From: Bacteroidia bacterium
GTDB taxonomy: Bacteria; Bacteroidota; Bacteroidia; Flavobacteriales; Flavobacteriaceae
Length of the DNA stretch: 60,466 nt
NCBI GenBank assembly: GCA_030427585.1
Contig: JAUIBW010000031.1
Location: 1 to 60,466 of the forward strand
Direction: 5' to 3'
Position 1 is the first letter of the stretch, and every line of letters begins with the position of its first letter. The position numbers and the translations under genes were made by a program. Shown here piece after piece: positions 42,820-53,600 of the stretch. The notes below the pieces were generated by a model, which saw only the letters and a program-made list of their open reading frames with translations, was not told the origin of the DNA and did not search any database.

Positions 42820-44448
42820 TTATGCGGACTCTAACACCTTTTTAGACTCTTGGATCTTGTTGTACAAAATTTCCTTTTCGCCAAATAATCGCTCGGATAT
42901 TATATTTCTATCCATACAGTACTGAACTAATTTATCAGATTGAATAATAGGGTTAGACTCATCTGTGTATTTGATACTACTTATGAATTCCAGCCAAGGT
43001 TCCTGCCCCATTGCATAAACATATACTTCTTTTGGGCTAAATGCTTCAACAAGTGCTTTTCCTCTTTCAAAATTTGATCCGGCCAGTCTTCTAGAAAAAT
43101 CCTTATCTCTATCTATCGCTTCTGTTAACAATGGCCCATATAGCCAGGATAAAGGAGCTCCGTCGCACTCCATTCCTAAAAATAACACATCAACATCTCC
43201 AAGCACTGCCTGTACATGTTCATATAATTTTGCAGCCACATTACAAGAATCTGCAACAAAAAGCATTTTAAAATCTCCTACAGCAACATGATGGCATATT
43301 TTACATTGTATATTTAAATCTGAGTGTTCTCCAATAAAAGGTACTCCTGTGATAGTGCAGTCACTAAAGTTAATAGCTTCCATTTCGTCAATTTCAATGA
43401 CATTTTCAAAACCAATGGCTTGTAACATTAATTTTAAGCTTGGATCTTGTAAACTACCATTTGAAGATCTGGGAACTACAATATTTTTGATTTTATGACG
43501 CAACGGGATCAACGTTTCAAATAATATATGATCCTGATGATTGTGAGTGATCAAAACATAATCAATTACTTCGGGTAGATCCATATCAGAAAAGCGTGAA
43601 ACATCTTGATGATATCCATAATAACTTATTACAGGATCTAACATGATAGAAATATCTTTTGTCTCTACAAGTATACTTGCATGACCAAAATAACGCATAC
43701 GCACTTTATCACCAGTATATTGATTGTATTCTTTGGGAGATTCTGTTGTGAAAAAAGTATCAAATACTTCTTCCTGTTCTTTTGATATCCCCAATAGCTC
43801 TTTTACTTCACTTACAGAACCCGGTATTCGTTTCATTTTACTTAGTTTATCTAACCCTTCATGATCAAAAGGAATATCTAAATGCACCTGATTACTATCG
43901 GGTAATCGGGGTGTACTTAATACGAAAGGGCGTTCATCATTCTCTGTGATCCACAGCAAAATACTTTGCGAATCCGGATTATAAAATTTACTCTTATATA
44001 ACAGAGATTCAAAAAACCTAAAAGAAGGTTGGTTATTCAAATCATAAATTAACTCGACATATCCTTGTAATATTTCTGGTACTTCATCATATAATGGTTC
44101 TAACGAAAAACCTTTGGCTTTACTTTTTAGTAATGCATCTAATTCTTTAACGGCATCATTAAATGCAATCAAGTCTTTTTGTTTTTGTAAAGTTTCTTCT
44201 TTAAGGTTTTTTATTTCATCAACACGCTTTCCTCTATAATCGATAAAAGGTCCTCCCAGCATCTTTGGATTTTTAACTGCTGCTGCGTGTGCAGCAGGGG
44301 CCTGGATATAAGAGCTCATTATTTTTAAATGTCGCCCTACTACATTCATTGCTCCTGTAGCAGGAGAAATCAAATGACTCCAGGCATACCAATTATCAAA
44401 TAAAGGTTCAATAACAACATTAGGTTTAAGATATACTTTTGTACTCAT
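42820..44448 (-). CDS. CmlA-like diiron beta-hydroxylase (metallo-beta-lactamase fold)
   Basis: This is a 542-residue protein. The N-terminal domain (about 1-245) has the CmlA-like start LKPNVVIEPLFDNWYAWSHL, then RHLKIMSSYIQAPAAHAAAV and MLGGPFIDYRG. The C-terminal metallo-beta-lactamase-fold domain has HNHQDH (302-307), a Glu-His pair in FIGEHSDLN (374-375) and Asp in MLFVADS (400) as metal ligands. CmlA uses a diiron centre and O2 to beta-hydroxylate an aromatic aminoacyl group on a synthetase T domain. Here the Phe module or the Asn module is a plausible substrate. It starts 17 bases after the JmjC-like gene. Confidence 0.82.
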   Translation of the reverse strand: MSTKVYLKPNVVIEPLFDNWYAWSHLISPATGAMNVVGRHLKIMSSYIQAPAAHAAAVKNPKMLGGPFIDYRGKRVDEIKNLKEETLQKQKDLIAFNDAVKELDALLKSKAKGFSLEPLYDEVPEILQGYVELIYDLNNQPSFRFFESLLYKSKFYNPDSQSILLWITENDERPFVLSTPRLPDSNQVHLDIPFDHEGLDKLSKMKRIPGSVSEVKELLGISKEQEEVFDTFFTTESPKEYNQYTGDKVRMRYFGHASILVETKDISIMLDPVISYYGYHQDVSRFSDMDLPEVIDYVLITHNHQDHILFETLIPLRHKIKNIVVPRSSNGSLQDPSLKLMLQAIGFENVIEIDEMEAINFSDCTITGVPFIGEHSDLNIQCKICHHVAVGDFKMLFVADSCNVAAKLYEHVQAVLGDVDVLFLGMECDGAPLSWLYGPLLTEAIDRDKDFSRRLAGSNFERGKALVEAFSPKEVYVYAMGQEPWLEFISSIKYTDESNPIIQSDKLVQYCMDRNIISERLFGEKEILYNKIQESKKVLESA

Positions 44449-44465
44449 TTCTTTTATATTAAATA

Positions 44466-45380
44466 TTAACTGATATAATTTAGGTATGACTTGTATAATG
44501 GAAATATGCTTTTTTCGGGAACTTTGAGTTGTAATCCGGCATAGACCAATGCATTATAGTATACATTTTTAAGAGGAGCTCCTTTCCATAAAGTTCCCAC
44601 TCCTTTTTTAGCACTTTTAGGGGTGTGCCAATCTATATTAAAAGAAATTGATTGACTTAACCCATGTACTTGATGCAACATTCCTGAGGGCATATATAAA
44701 ATATCCCCAGGTTCTAAAACCGCTTCTTTTATATTTAGATTTTTGGCTTTGGGAAATTTTTCATAATCCGGATTTTTGGGATCAAACTTAGACCATCTCC
44801 ATCCTTTAATGTAACACTGGTCTTTTTGAGCCCCATCAATCAAGATGAATTGCTTTCTACCTACAACCTGAAAAAACAAATTATGAGTTAAAAGCGTATC
44901 AAAATGCAATGGAGTGAGACTTCCTGTTGCTCCCATGAAAAATTGAATATAGTTTTGCCATTTTAGCCAATACCACTCGGGTAACAATTCTTTTGGAAAA
45001 GGTAATATATCTGCCAAATACTCTGGAAACATATAAAAAAAAGGAATATCATGTAGGTATCCCACCGGGTCGACATCCAGTCCAAGTTTTACGTTTTTTT
45101 CATAGGCATCTAACAATTCGACATATTGACTAATCCGCATCATTTCTCGTCTACCTTCGCTCACTTTACCTACTTTAATAGGGATTTTAATTCCGGTTTC
45201 TTTGGCTTTGAAATAATCTACATCCCATTCTAAAGCATTCCAACCTGTAGTCATTCCTCTAATAACTACCGGTTTCCCTTTGTTTACAAAATCCTTGTAA
45301 AATTCTTTCCTGGTTATACCATTTCGAATAGGTATATGTTCAAGAATTTGTTTTTCCTGTATTACTTGAAATTCGTTCAT
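44466..45380 (-). CDS. JmjC/cupin_8 Fe(II)/2-oxoglutarate hydroxylase
   Basis: This 304-residue cupin-like oxygenase has an iron-binding HxD at H159-D161 (LTPLHFDTLLTHNLFFQVVG), the KQFILIDG 2-oxoglutarate side, and a distal His at about 236 in GDILYMPSGMLHQVHG. FYMFPEYLADILPF and WYWLKWQNYIQFFMG are typical of the family. In peptide clusters, related enzymes hydroxylate amino-acid beta carbons. The substrate here could be the Asn or Phe residue, either free or on a T domain. It follows the MFS gene by 37 bases. Confidence 0.85.
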   Translation of the reverse strand: MNEFQVIQEKQILEHIPIRNGITRKEFYKDFVNKGKPVVIRGMTTGWNALEWDVDYFKAKETGIKIPIKVGKVSEGRREMMRISQYVELLDAYEKNVKLGLDVDPVGYLHDIPFFYMFPEYLADILPFPKELLPEWYWLKWQNYIQFFMGATGSLTPLHFDTLLTHNLFFQVVGRKQFILIDGAQKDQCYIKGWRWSKFDPKNPDYEKFPKAKNLNIKEAVLEPGDILYMPSGMLHQVHGLSQSISFNIDWHTPKSAKKGVGTLWKGAPLKNVYYNALVYAGLQLKVPEKSIFPLYKSYLNYIS

Positions 45381-45417
45381 TGAATTGTTACTGATTTTAA
45401 AAGTTTATGATAAAGCA

Positions 45418-46749
45418 TCACTTCATACTAGGAGAATTGATATGTGCTGTATTTTTATTATGTTCTGATGCCTTTTTTGATTCTTTCTTAAGTTTTTCCT
45501 GGTATAAAGCATCTAGGTTTTTTATCCTCTTATTTCTTTGAAACAAGTAGGAAACTATTGCTAACGTCACTCCAGATATGGTAAAGATTAGGATGATGGC
45601 AATTGTGATTGTGGTTCCCGGGAAATGACTTGAAAATTCGTAAGAAACATCAGAAACAATATTGCTTAGATAATCTACAAAGACCCCCGATAGCATATAA
45701 GATAATGGCTCTGAAGTCCCAATGACTAATCCAACAAATCCTGATAATCTTCCTAACATTTTTGTTGGGACTACAGCTTGAAAAAAAGCATTATTCATAA
45801 TATCCGAAATGGTAAACAAAAGAACAGCCAGCATTCCTCCAATAGCCAAAACATAGAGGTTAACATTAATCCATAAGCAGCCAAGAATGACACCTAACAG
45901 GATATTAACATTGAAAATAGTTTTAACAGGATGCTTGATCTTTTTACTCATACTCATTACTCCTCCTCCTATCACAGTACCAATCCCTACTACAGATAAT
46001 ACCAAGCCCAAATAGTACTCATTTGAAAAATCCAATATCAAAGGTGTAAATAGTACTTTGATCAGTCCTATTAAAAAACCTATTATAAAGAAAAAACCCA
46101 GTAATGATCTTAGTCCTTTTCGCCCTTTTAGAAATTCTTTTACTAGTTTCCAATCATTCCTAAAATTGAATTCTTCTTCTGTTTTGGCAACAACAACAAA
46201 TCGCATCATCAAAAAAGCAAGAATTGAGATCAAAAAAGTGATGATATCAATCATAAATATGCGCTCCATACCGATCATTTTGAATAATACCGGAGAAACT
46301 ACAGGAACACCAATACTTATAGCAGCATAAATTGCGGTTGACACTCCCTGTGCCTTTATCAGTTTATCCTTTGATACTAATGCCGTTGTAGCAACATAAA
46401 AAGCACTAAAAACAAACATACTGGCTATAGAACCTATTCCTGACACTATCATAATATGCCAGGGTTGTAAATGTTCGAAATAAAAAAGTGACATCAGTAT
46501 ACTGCTACCTATACCTGTTATGATCTGCCCATAAATGATTATTTTCTTTTTACTCCATCTATCTACAAAACTACCAATAAACGGTGCCAAAAGAACAGCA
46601 GGAGCTGCTTCAAAAAACCATATCATCGAATACGATGTAATGGTTCCCTCTGGTTGCTTTAATACCCAAATACTTAAGGCAAAATCGGTTAAATCGGTAC
46701 CCAATAATGAAATCATTATCAGACCTACATATAAAAAATATTTCTTCAT
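45418..46749 (-). CDS. MFS exporter
   Basis: This 443-residue transporter has about 12 membrane segments, with IGSFVDRWSKKKIIIYGQII as the loop-2 motif (G-x-x-x-D-R-x-x-[KR]-[KR]) and a hydrophilic Lys-rich tail (QEKLKKESKKASEHNKNT). It is close to the drug/siderophore exporter branch (EntS-like). It follows the synthetase by 49 bases, so export of the peptide product is the natural reading. Confidence 0.88.
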   Translation of the reverse strand: MKKYFLYVGLIMISLLGTDLTDFALSIWVLKQPEGTITSYSMIWFFEAAPAVLLAPFIGSFVDRWSKKKIIIYGQIITGIGSSILMSLFYFEHLQPWHIMIVSGIGSIASMFVFSAFYVATTALVSKDKLIKAQGVSTAIYAAISIGVPVVSPVLFKMIGMERIFMIDIITFLISILAFLMMRFVVVAKTEEEFNFRNDWKLVKEFLKGRKGLRSLLGFFFIIGFLIGLIKVLFTPLILDFSNEYYLGLVLSVVGIGTVIGGGVMSMSKKIKHPVKTIFNVNILLGVILGCLWINVNLYVLAIGGMLAVLLFTISDIMNNAFFQAVVPTKMLGRLSGFVGLVIGTSEPLSYMLSGVFVDYLSNIVSDVSYEFSSHFPGTTITIAIILIFTISGVTLAIVSYLFQRNKRIKNLDALYQEKLKKESKKASEHNKNTAHINSPSMK

Positions 46750-46798
46750 TAGTTATCTACTACTATTGGAAAGTTTTTTGGGTATGGAGGATTAAAAA

Positions 46799-47677
46799 TT
46801 ACATCATTTGATCAGCTACTTCTACTATGCTATCGATTCTAAGAAACTCTGAAATTTCTTTTGCATGTGTCTCTTCTAGTATTGTGGTATGTACAGCTGG
46901 TATAGCATGTACTATCACCTTCTTGCTTGTATATTCTTGCAATCCATAATCAAATTCTGTTTCATCATTATTTATCATTTCCATTTCTGAATTCGCCAAT
47001 ATTTTTGGAACATACATTGCTCTAAATAATGTAATTTGAGTATCCAGTTTTTGATCGAGATTCGGTATATATCTATAAGTCGAATTGCTGTAAAGAACTT
47101 CTAATTGCCCTTTAATATCATCATCGCTTACAGAAAATTCTGAGCCACTGGCCAGTTCACAAATTACATTGATCTGCTCGGGTATAGATTTACCTTCGAG
47201 TGCTAACTTTGATCTGGTTAACTCAGAATCGAAGATCTCTCTTAACTCATCTACTTCTTCGTAAAGTAATTCGCGGAATCTTTGTGCTTCATCTATTTGT
47301 TCATATATCTCATCACTTACTTCATGAATTTTAGCATCAATCATCAATAATTCTTCAACCTCAAATCCTTTATTTCTTAATTGTAATGCCATTTCGAGTG
47401 CTACAGCTCCTCCAAAAGAATACCCTCCTAATCGATAAGGGCCTGTTGGATCTACTTCTTGCATTGCTGTAATAAACGTTTCTGCCATGGTTTCTACAGA
47501 TTCAGATGTTTTTGATTTTCCGTCTAATCCAGGGCATTGAAACGCATACACTGGTTGATTATCTCCAAGTGCTTTGGATAATTGTAAATAAGAACCTACA
47601 GTACCTGCAGCCGGAGGGGCAAAAAATATTGGTTTTTTACTCCCATTTTCTTGTAGGGTTACCATGACCTTATACGT
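46799..47677 (-). other. NRPS C-terminal thioesterase domain
   Basis: Residues about 4262-4553 form a type I thioesterase: PIFFAPPAAGTVGSYLQLSK, nucleophile Ser 4348 in LGGYSFGGAVALEM, Asp in LLMIDAK, His in IPAVHTTILEE. It would release the peptide by hydrolysis or cyclisation. Confidence 0.88.
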
Positions 47678-50600
47678 AAAAAAGTCTGTAGAAGACATCT
47701 TCTGAACGAACTTTGAAATGGTAGGATTCTCGAATATAACAGAAACACTAAGCGATGTATTTAATAACAAATTAATACGAGATATCAATTGTATTGCTAA
47801 GATAGAATGGCCTCCTAAATTAAAGAAATCATCATGTACACTAATTCCTTCTATACCTAATAACTCTTCCCATAGGGCAACTAATTTTACTTCTGTATCG
47901 TTTCGTGGTGCCACATATTCTGCTTTAGATATATCAGAAACTTCTGGACTTGGTAAAGCTTTTTTATCGATTTTACCATTTCTGTTTATCGGCAATACAT
48001 CCATAGAGACCCATACCCCAGGTATCATATATTCTGGAAGTCTTTCTTTTAGGTAATCGTTGATGTCTCTGGTATCATAATTTTCCTGTGCAACGACATA
48101 GCCTATTAAACTTCTGGTATCAATTGTATTACCTCTTACTATCACACAACAATGCTGGATCTCTTCTTTTTCTAGAAGTACTCTTTCGATCTCGCTTAAC
48201 TCTATACGATATCCTCTTATTTTTACCTGATCATCTTTTCTTCCTATAAATTCGATATTACCATCTGCTAACCATCGAGCTAAATCCCCGGTTTTATACA
48301 ATCGCTCCCCTTCTGCAAAAGGATGATCTACAAACTTTTCATTTGTTAATTCTTCACGATTAAGATATCCTCTGGCCAAACCTGGGCCTCCAATACATAG
48401 CTCTCCTAGAACGCCAACTGGTACCAAATTCATATCTGCATCTAAAATGTAAGTATTCGCATTCGTGATCGGTTTTCCTATAGGAACACTACCTCCTGTA
48501 ATATCTCCTTCAAAAGTTGTTGCACAAATACTGGTTTCGGTTGGACCATAAGCGTTTATATATTTACAGGAATCAGAAAAGGCTTTAGCAACTTCTAATG
48601 GTATAGTTTCTCCTGCTGTTACCAAGGTTTTTATGGTCGGAAGGCTATCGCTTTCTAATAATTGTAAAAAAGCAGGTGGCAATGTGGCAAATGTTACCTC
48701 ATGCTTTTTCATAAATTTTGCAAAAGAAACCGTATCTGCTTTTTCTTCTTCTGATGGTATATGTAAACTAGCACCTCCCAGAAGAGCAATGTAAATTTCC
48801 CATACAGAAGCATCAAAAAACGGATTTGCAAACTGAAGGCAGCGATCATCTGCGGTAATCGAAAATGCATCAATCTGAGAACATATGGTATTGACAATAC
48901 TCCCATGTTCGATCATCACTCCTTTTGGTTGCCCGGTGCTCCCCGAAGTATAAATCAAATACGCTAAATCACCAGGTGTTACAGAATAATCAGGGTTTTG
49001 TAGATATGCCTTTTCTTGAGATAAATCATCTAGCTCTATATCAATTGAAAAAACCGGCACATTAAGTTCTATGCTATCAAATAATTTTTCTGAAGTTATG
49101 ATTAACACTTTTAGCTGTGTATCTTTAATAATGAACGCTTTTCGCGAAGCAGGGTATTCTACATCAATCGGAACGTAGGCAGCTCCCGCTTTCATAGCAC
49201 CCAGCATTGAAATAACAGACCAGTCAGAACGGTTTAATTGTATTCCTACCAAATCACCAGAATTTAACTCGTAGTTCTCTCTTAGGTGACGTGCCAAACG
49301 ATTTGATTTTTCATTTAAGGTTTTATATGTCAACTTTCTATCTTCAAAAACTACTGCAATTGCCTCTGGTGTTTCGGCGGCTTGTTTTTCGAATAACGAG
49401 ACTAATGTACTATCCTCTCCATAAGAAACTGAAGTGGTATTAGACCTACTAAATACATCTAACAGTATTGAAGACTCTTCATTTAATAGCATAGTTAAGC
49501 TTCCTATATTAGATGATGGAGATACCAGTATATTCTGTATTAACTCCTTGTAATGCAATGCCATTCTTTGTACCGTTTCTTTGGCAAACAACGCAATACT
49601 ATACTCAAAATTAAAGTATAGACCGTCTCCTGACTCCACTGCATTTAAAGATATATCCAATGGAGAAAACTCAGCATCATACTCATATGAGTTGATTTCC
49701 AAATTTTCGAGATGTAAATCTTCTGATTCGGGAGTATTCTCTAACATAAATTTTACCTGAAATAGAGGAGGTATACTCATATCCCTAGTTTTTACAACGC
49801 GATCTACAACTCTTTCGAAAGGCACTAATTGATTGTCATACCCTTTGAGTGTTGTTGATTTTATTTGCTGCAATAGCTCTCTAAACTCTGGATTATCACT
49901 TAGATCACTTCTGAGCACTAATGTATTGATAAAGAAGCCTATCAACCCTTCTAATTCTGCTTGCGTTCGGTTTGCAATAGGTGTTCCTATACAGATATCA
50001 TCCTGACCACTATATTTATAAAGCAATACCTTGAAGACCGATAACAAGAACATAAACAGGGTTACTCCTTCTTCATTACAAAATTCTTTTATGGCTTCAG
50101 TTGTTTTTGCATCTAATTCGAAGTTAACAGATGCTCCTTCAACACTTTGAACTGAAGGACGATCATAATCGGTAGGTAATAATAAAGGAGGAACTCCCTG
50201 AAGCCTGGTTTCCCAAAACGATAACTGTTCCTCCAGGATTTCACCTTCTATGTATTCTCGCTGCCATATCGCATAGTCTGCATATTGTATTGGTAACTCA
50301 GGTAAAGTAAATGATTGACCTTTTTGTAACGCACTATATATATGAGTAAACTCATTTATCAAAATACCCTGAGACCATCCATCGCTTGCTATATGATGAA
50401 GAACTCCGCAGAATATGTAATCGTTTTTATCTAATTGATATAAGCAAGCTCTAAACATATAATCGGCTGCCATATCGAATGGAGTATCGATAAATGATTC
50501 TAGTTTTTCAGGAATGATCTCCTCATTTTCGACCGAAACCAAATCCATAGACCAATTAGTAGCAGGCTTTATTTTTTGATATCCTATTCCTTCTTCAGCT

Positions 50601-53600
50601 TCAATAACAGAGCGTAAAACTTCATGACGAGAAATTACTTCTTGAATAGCATTTTCTAATATTGAAGTATCCAGATCTCCTGTAAAACGAAGGGTAAACG
50701 GAATATGATATTCTACACTTCCTTGCAATTGATCTAGGAACCATAATCGTTCCTGACTAAATGATAGTGGAATCTTTACATTGCTTTCTCTGGCAACAAT
50801 TTCTGGCAGTATACTTCCGCCTCGGGATTGAGAATCTACATACTCTGACAAATCTGATAATATCGGATATTCAAAAACATCGATAATTGCTATTTCAATA
50901 TTCAATTTTTTTCGAATCATTGATACCAAACGAGTAGCAAGCAGGGAGTGTCCTCCTAAAGAGAAAAAGTCATCCTGAATCCCTACTCGTTCTACCTCTA
51001 ATAGCTCTTTCCAGATTGCAGCTAACTGGATTTCCATTTCTTCTTGAGGTTCGATATAATTAGCTGTGGCAATATCGATCAGTTCAGGATCAGGTAATGC
51101 TTTTTTATCTATCTTACCATTACTTGTTAGAGGCATCGTTTCAAGAGCAACCCAAAGACCTGGTACCATATAACCAGGTAGTTTCTGTAGCAATGAGGAT
51201 TGTAATCTATCTTTATCAAAATCATTTTCGCTAATTACATATCCGATCAAACGGTGATTTCCTTCAGCATCTGGTTTTGATAACACACAACATTCGAGAA
51301 TATCTATTTCCTGGCTCAAAACATTTTCTATCTCTCCTAATTCGATACGATATCCTCTAATCTTAATCTGATCATCTTTTCGACCAATAAACTCAATATT
51401 TCCATCGGGTAACCACTTTGCTAAGTCTCCTGTTCTATACAAACGTTCTCCTTCTACAAATGGATTGGATATAAATTTCTCTTGTGTTAGTTCTTCCTTA
51501 TTCAGATATCCTCTTGCCAGTCCATTTCCTCCAATACACAATTCTCCTATTACTCCAATCGGTAACAGTTGTTGCATATCATCTAGTATGTAGATTTGGG
51601 TGTTGTCTATAGGTTTTCCAATGGGCACAGACAATAAAGAAGTATCACATGTACTAACTTCTATAACAGAACAGCCTACAGTAGCTTCGGTTGGACCATA
51701 TTCGTTAAATACTTTAACCGAGCTATCCAGTGGTCCTAACAGATCTATATGCGATCCTTTTAAGGCTTCTCCACCTATAATAATGCGTTTCAAATGAGCA
51801 TACTCTATATCCTCAAAAAATGACAAATGAGACGGTGTTAATTTAATAGAGGTAATTTCTTTAGTCTTCAAAATTGAGGGTAAAGATTCTATTGCTTCTT
51901 TTTCATAAACAAACAGGGTACCTCCGGTTAGTAAACTGAGAAAAACACTGGTTTGTGTTAAATCAAAAGCCAAAGAGGTAAACAATGGGAAATTATGATT
52001 TCCTGTTTCTGATCGATATGCTGATAAACCATATAAAACGTAGTTAGTTATATTGCTATGTTCTATCATTACTCCTTTAGGCTTACCTGTACTTCCTGAA
52101 GTATAAATAATATATGCTAGATCTTTTGGAGAAGATATAAAAGAAGGATTAGTCAATAATTCTGCGTCGCCAAGTAGTTCTTCTAATTCTACATCTATCG
52201 AAAATATATTTACATTAAACTCTATACTATCAAAAAGATGTTCGGAATCTGTAATCAAAACCTTAGGAGTGCTATCCTCTACAATATATGATTTTCGAGA
52301 TGTTGGATAACTGGTATCAATAGGAACATAGGCTGCACCAGCTTTTAATATCCCTAAAATTGAAATCACAGCCCAATCGGATCGATCTAATAAAATACCG
52401 ACAATATCATCTGCTTTCAGGCTATACGCATCCCTTAAATGATATGCCAAACGGTTCGATTGTTCATTAAGTTGTTTATATGTTAGCTGCTTACCTTTAA
52501 AGATTAGAGCAACAGCATCTGGAGTTTTATTGGCTTGTTCTTCGAATAGACTTACAATGGTTTTATTTTGATCATAAGAAACATCTGTAGCGTTGAATGC
52601 ATCTACCAATTGAGATTTTTCTTCTTTTCTCAACATAGAAAGGCTTCCGATTTTCTCTGATGGATTAGCTACAATGTTATGTAATAGTTCTTGATAGTGC
52701 ATCAACATACGCGCTACAGTCTCTTTCTTGAATAAAGCTGTACAATATTCTACATTAAATGAAATACCAGTAACTTCTTCTGTTATGTTAATGGTTAAAT
52801 CAAATTGTGAAGTGTTTCCTTCATATTCAAAAGGCGACATAGTTATACCATGCATTACTAAATCTGCTTCTGTAGATATATTTTGCAGTGTAAACAGCAC
52901 CTGAAACAGTGGATTCATGCTCATATCCCTAGTTTTGACTACCCGATCTACTACTTTTTCAAAAGGAGCCAATTGATGGTCATATCCCTCTAGTGTTGTA
53001 CTCTTTACTTCTTGTAGCAATTCATTAAAACCAGCAGTATCTTTTAAATTGCTTCGCAATGCCAATGTATTAACAAAAAACCCAATCATATTTTCTAGCT
53101 CTGATTGAGTTCTATTAGCTATGGGAGTTCCCACACAAATATCAGACTGGCCACTATATTTATATAATAAAACTTTAAAAGCGGATAGCATCACCATAAA
53201 TAAGGTAACCCCTTCTTCTTGGCATAATTCGGTAACTGAATCACTTAACTTTTTGTCTAACTCAAAGTTAAAGGTTGCTCCTTCTGTACTCTGCACTGAT
53301 GGGCGAGCATAATCTGTTGGCAGTGCCAAAGGTGTAACTCCTAGTAACTTCTTTTCCCAATAAGACAACTGGCTCTCTAATATTTCGCCTTCTATATAAT
53401 TGCGTTGCCAAATCGCATAATCCGAATATTGTAATGATAACTCTGGTAAAGCTACCGTAAGGTTCTCCTGATATGCACTATAGAGCTCTGCAAATTCTGC
53501 TACCAATATATCCTCTGACCATGCATCGCTGGCTATATGATGAAAAACTCCGGCCAAGACATAACGATCTGATCCCAGATCATAAATACAAGCCCTGAAT

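Noticed and set aside
42820..44448. Beta-lactamase or quorum-quenching lactonase for the metallo-beta-lactamase-fold protein
   Set aside because: The long N-terminal domain and its PLFDNWYAWSHLISPAT start fit CmlA-type hydroxylases better.
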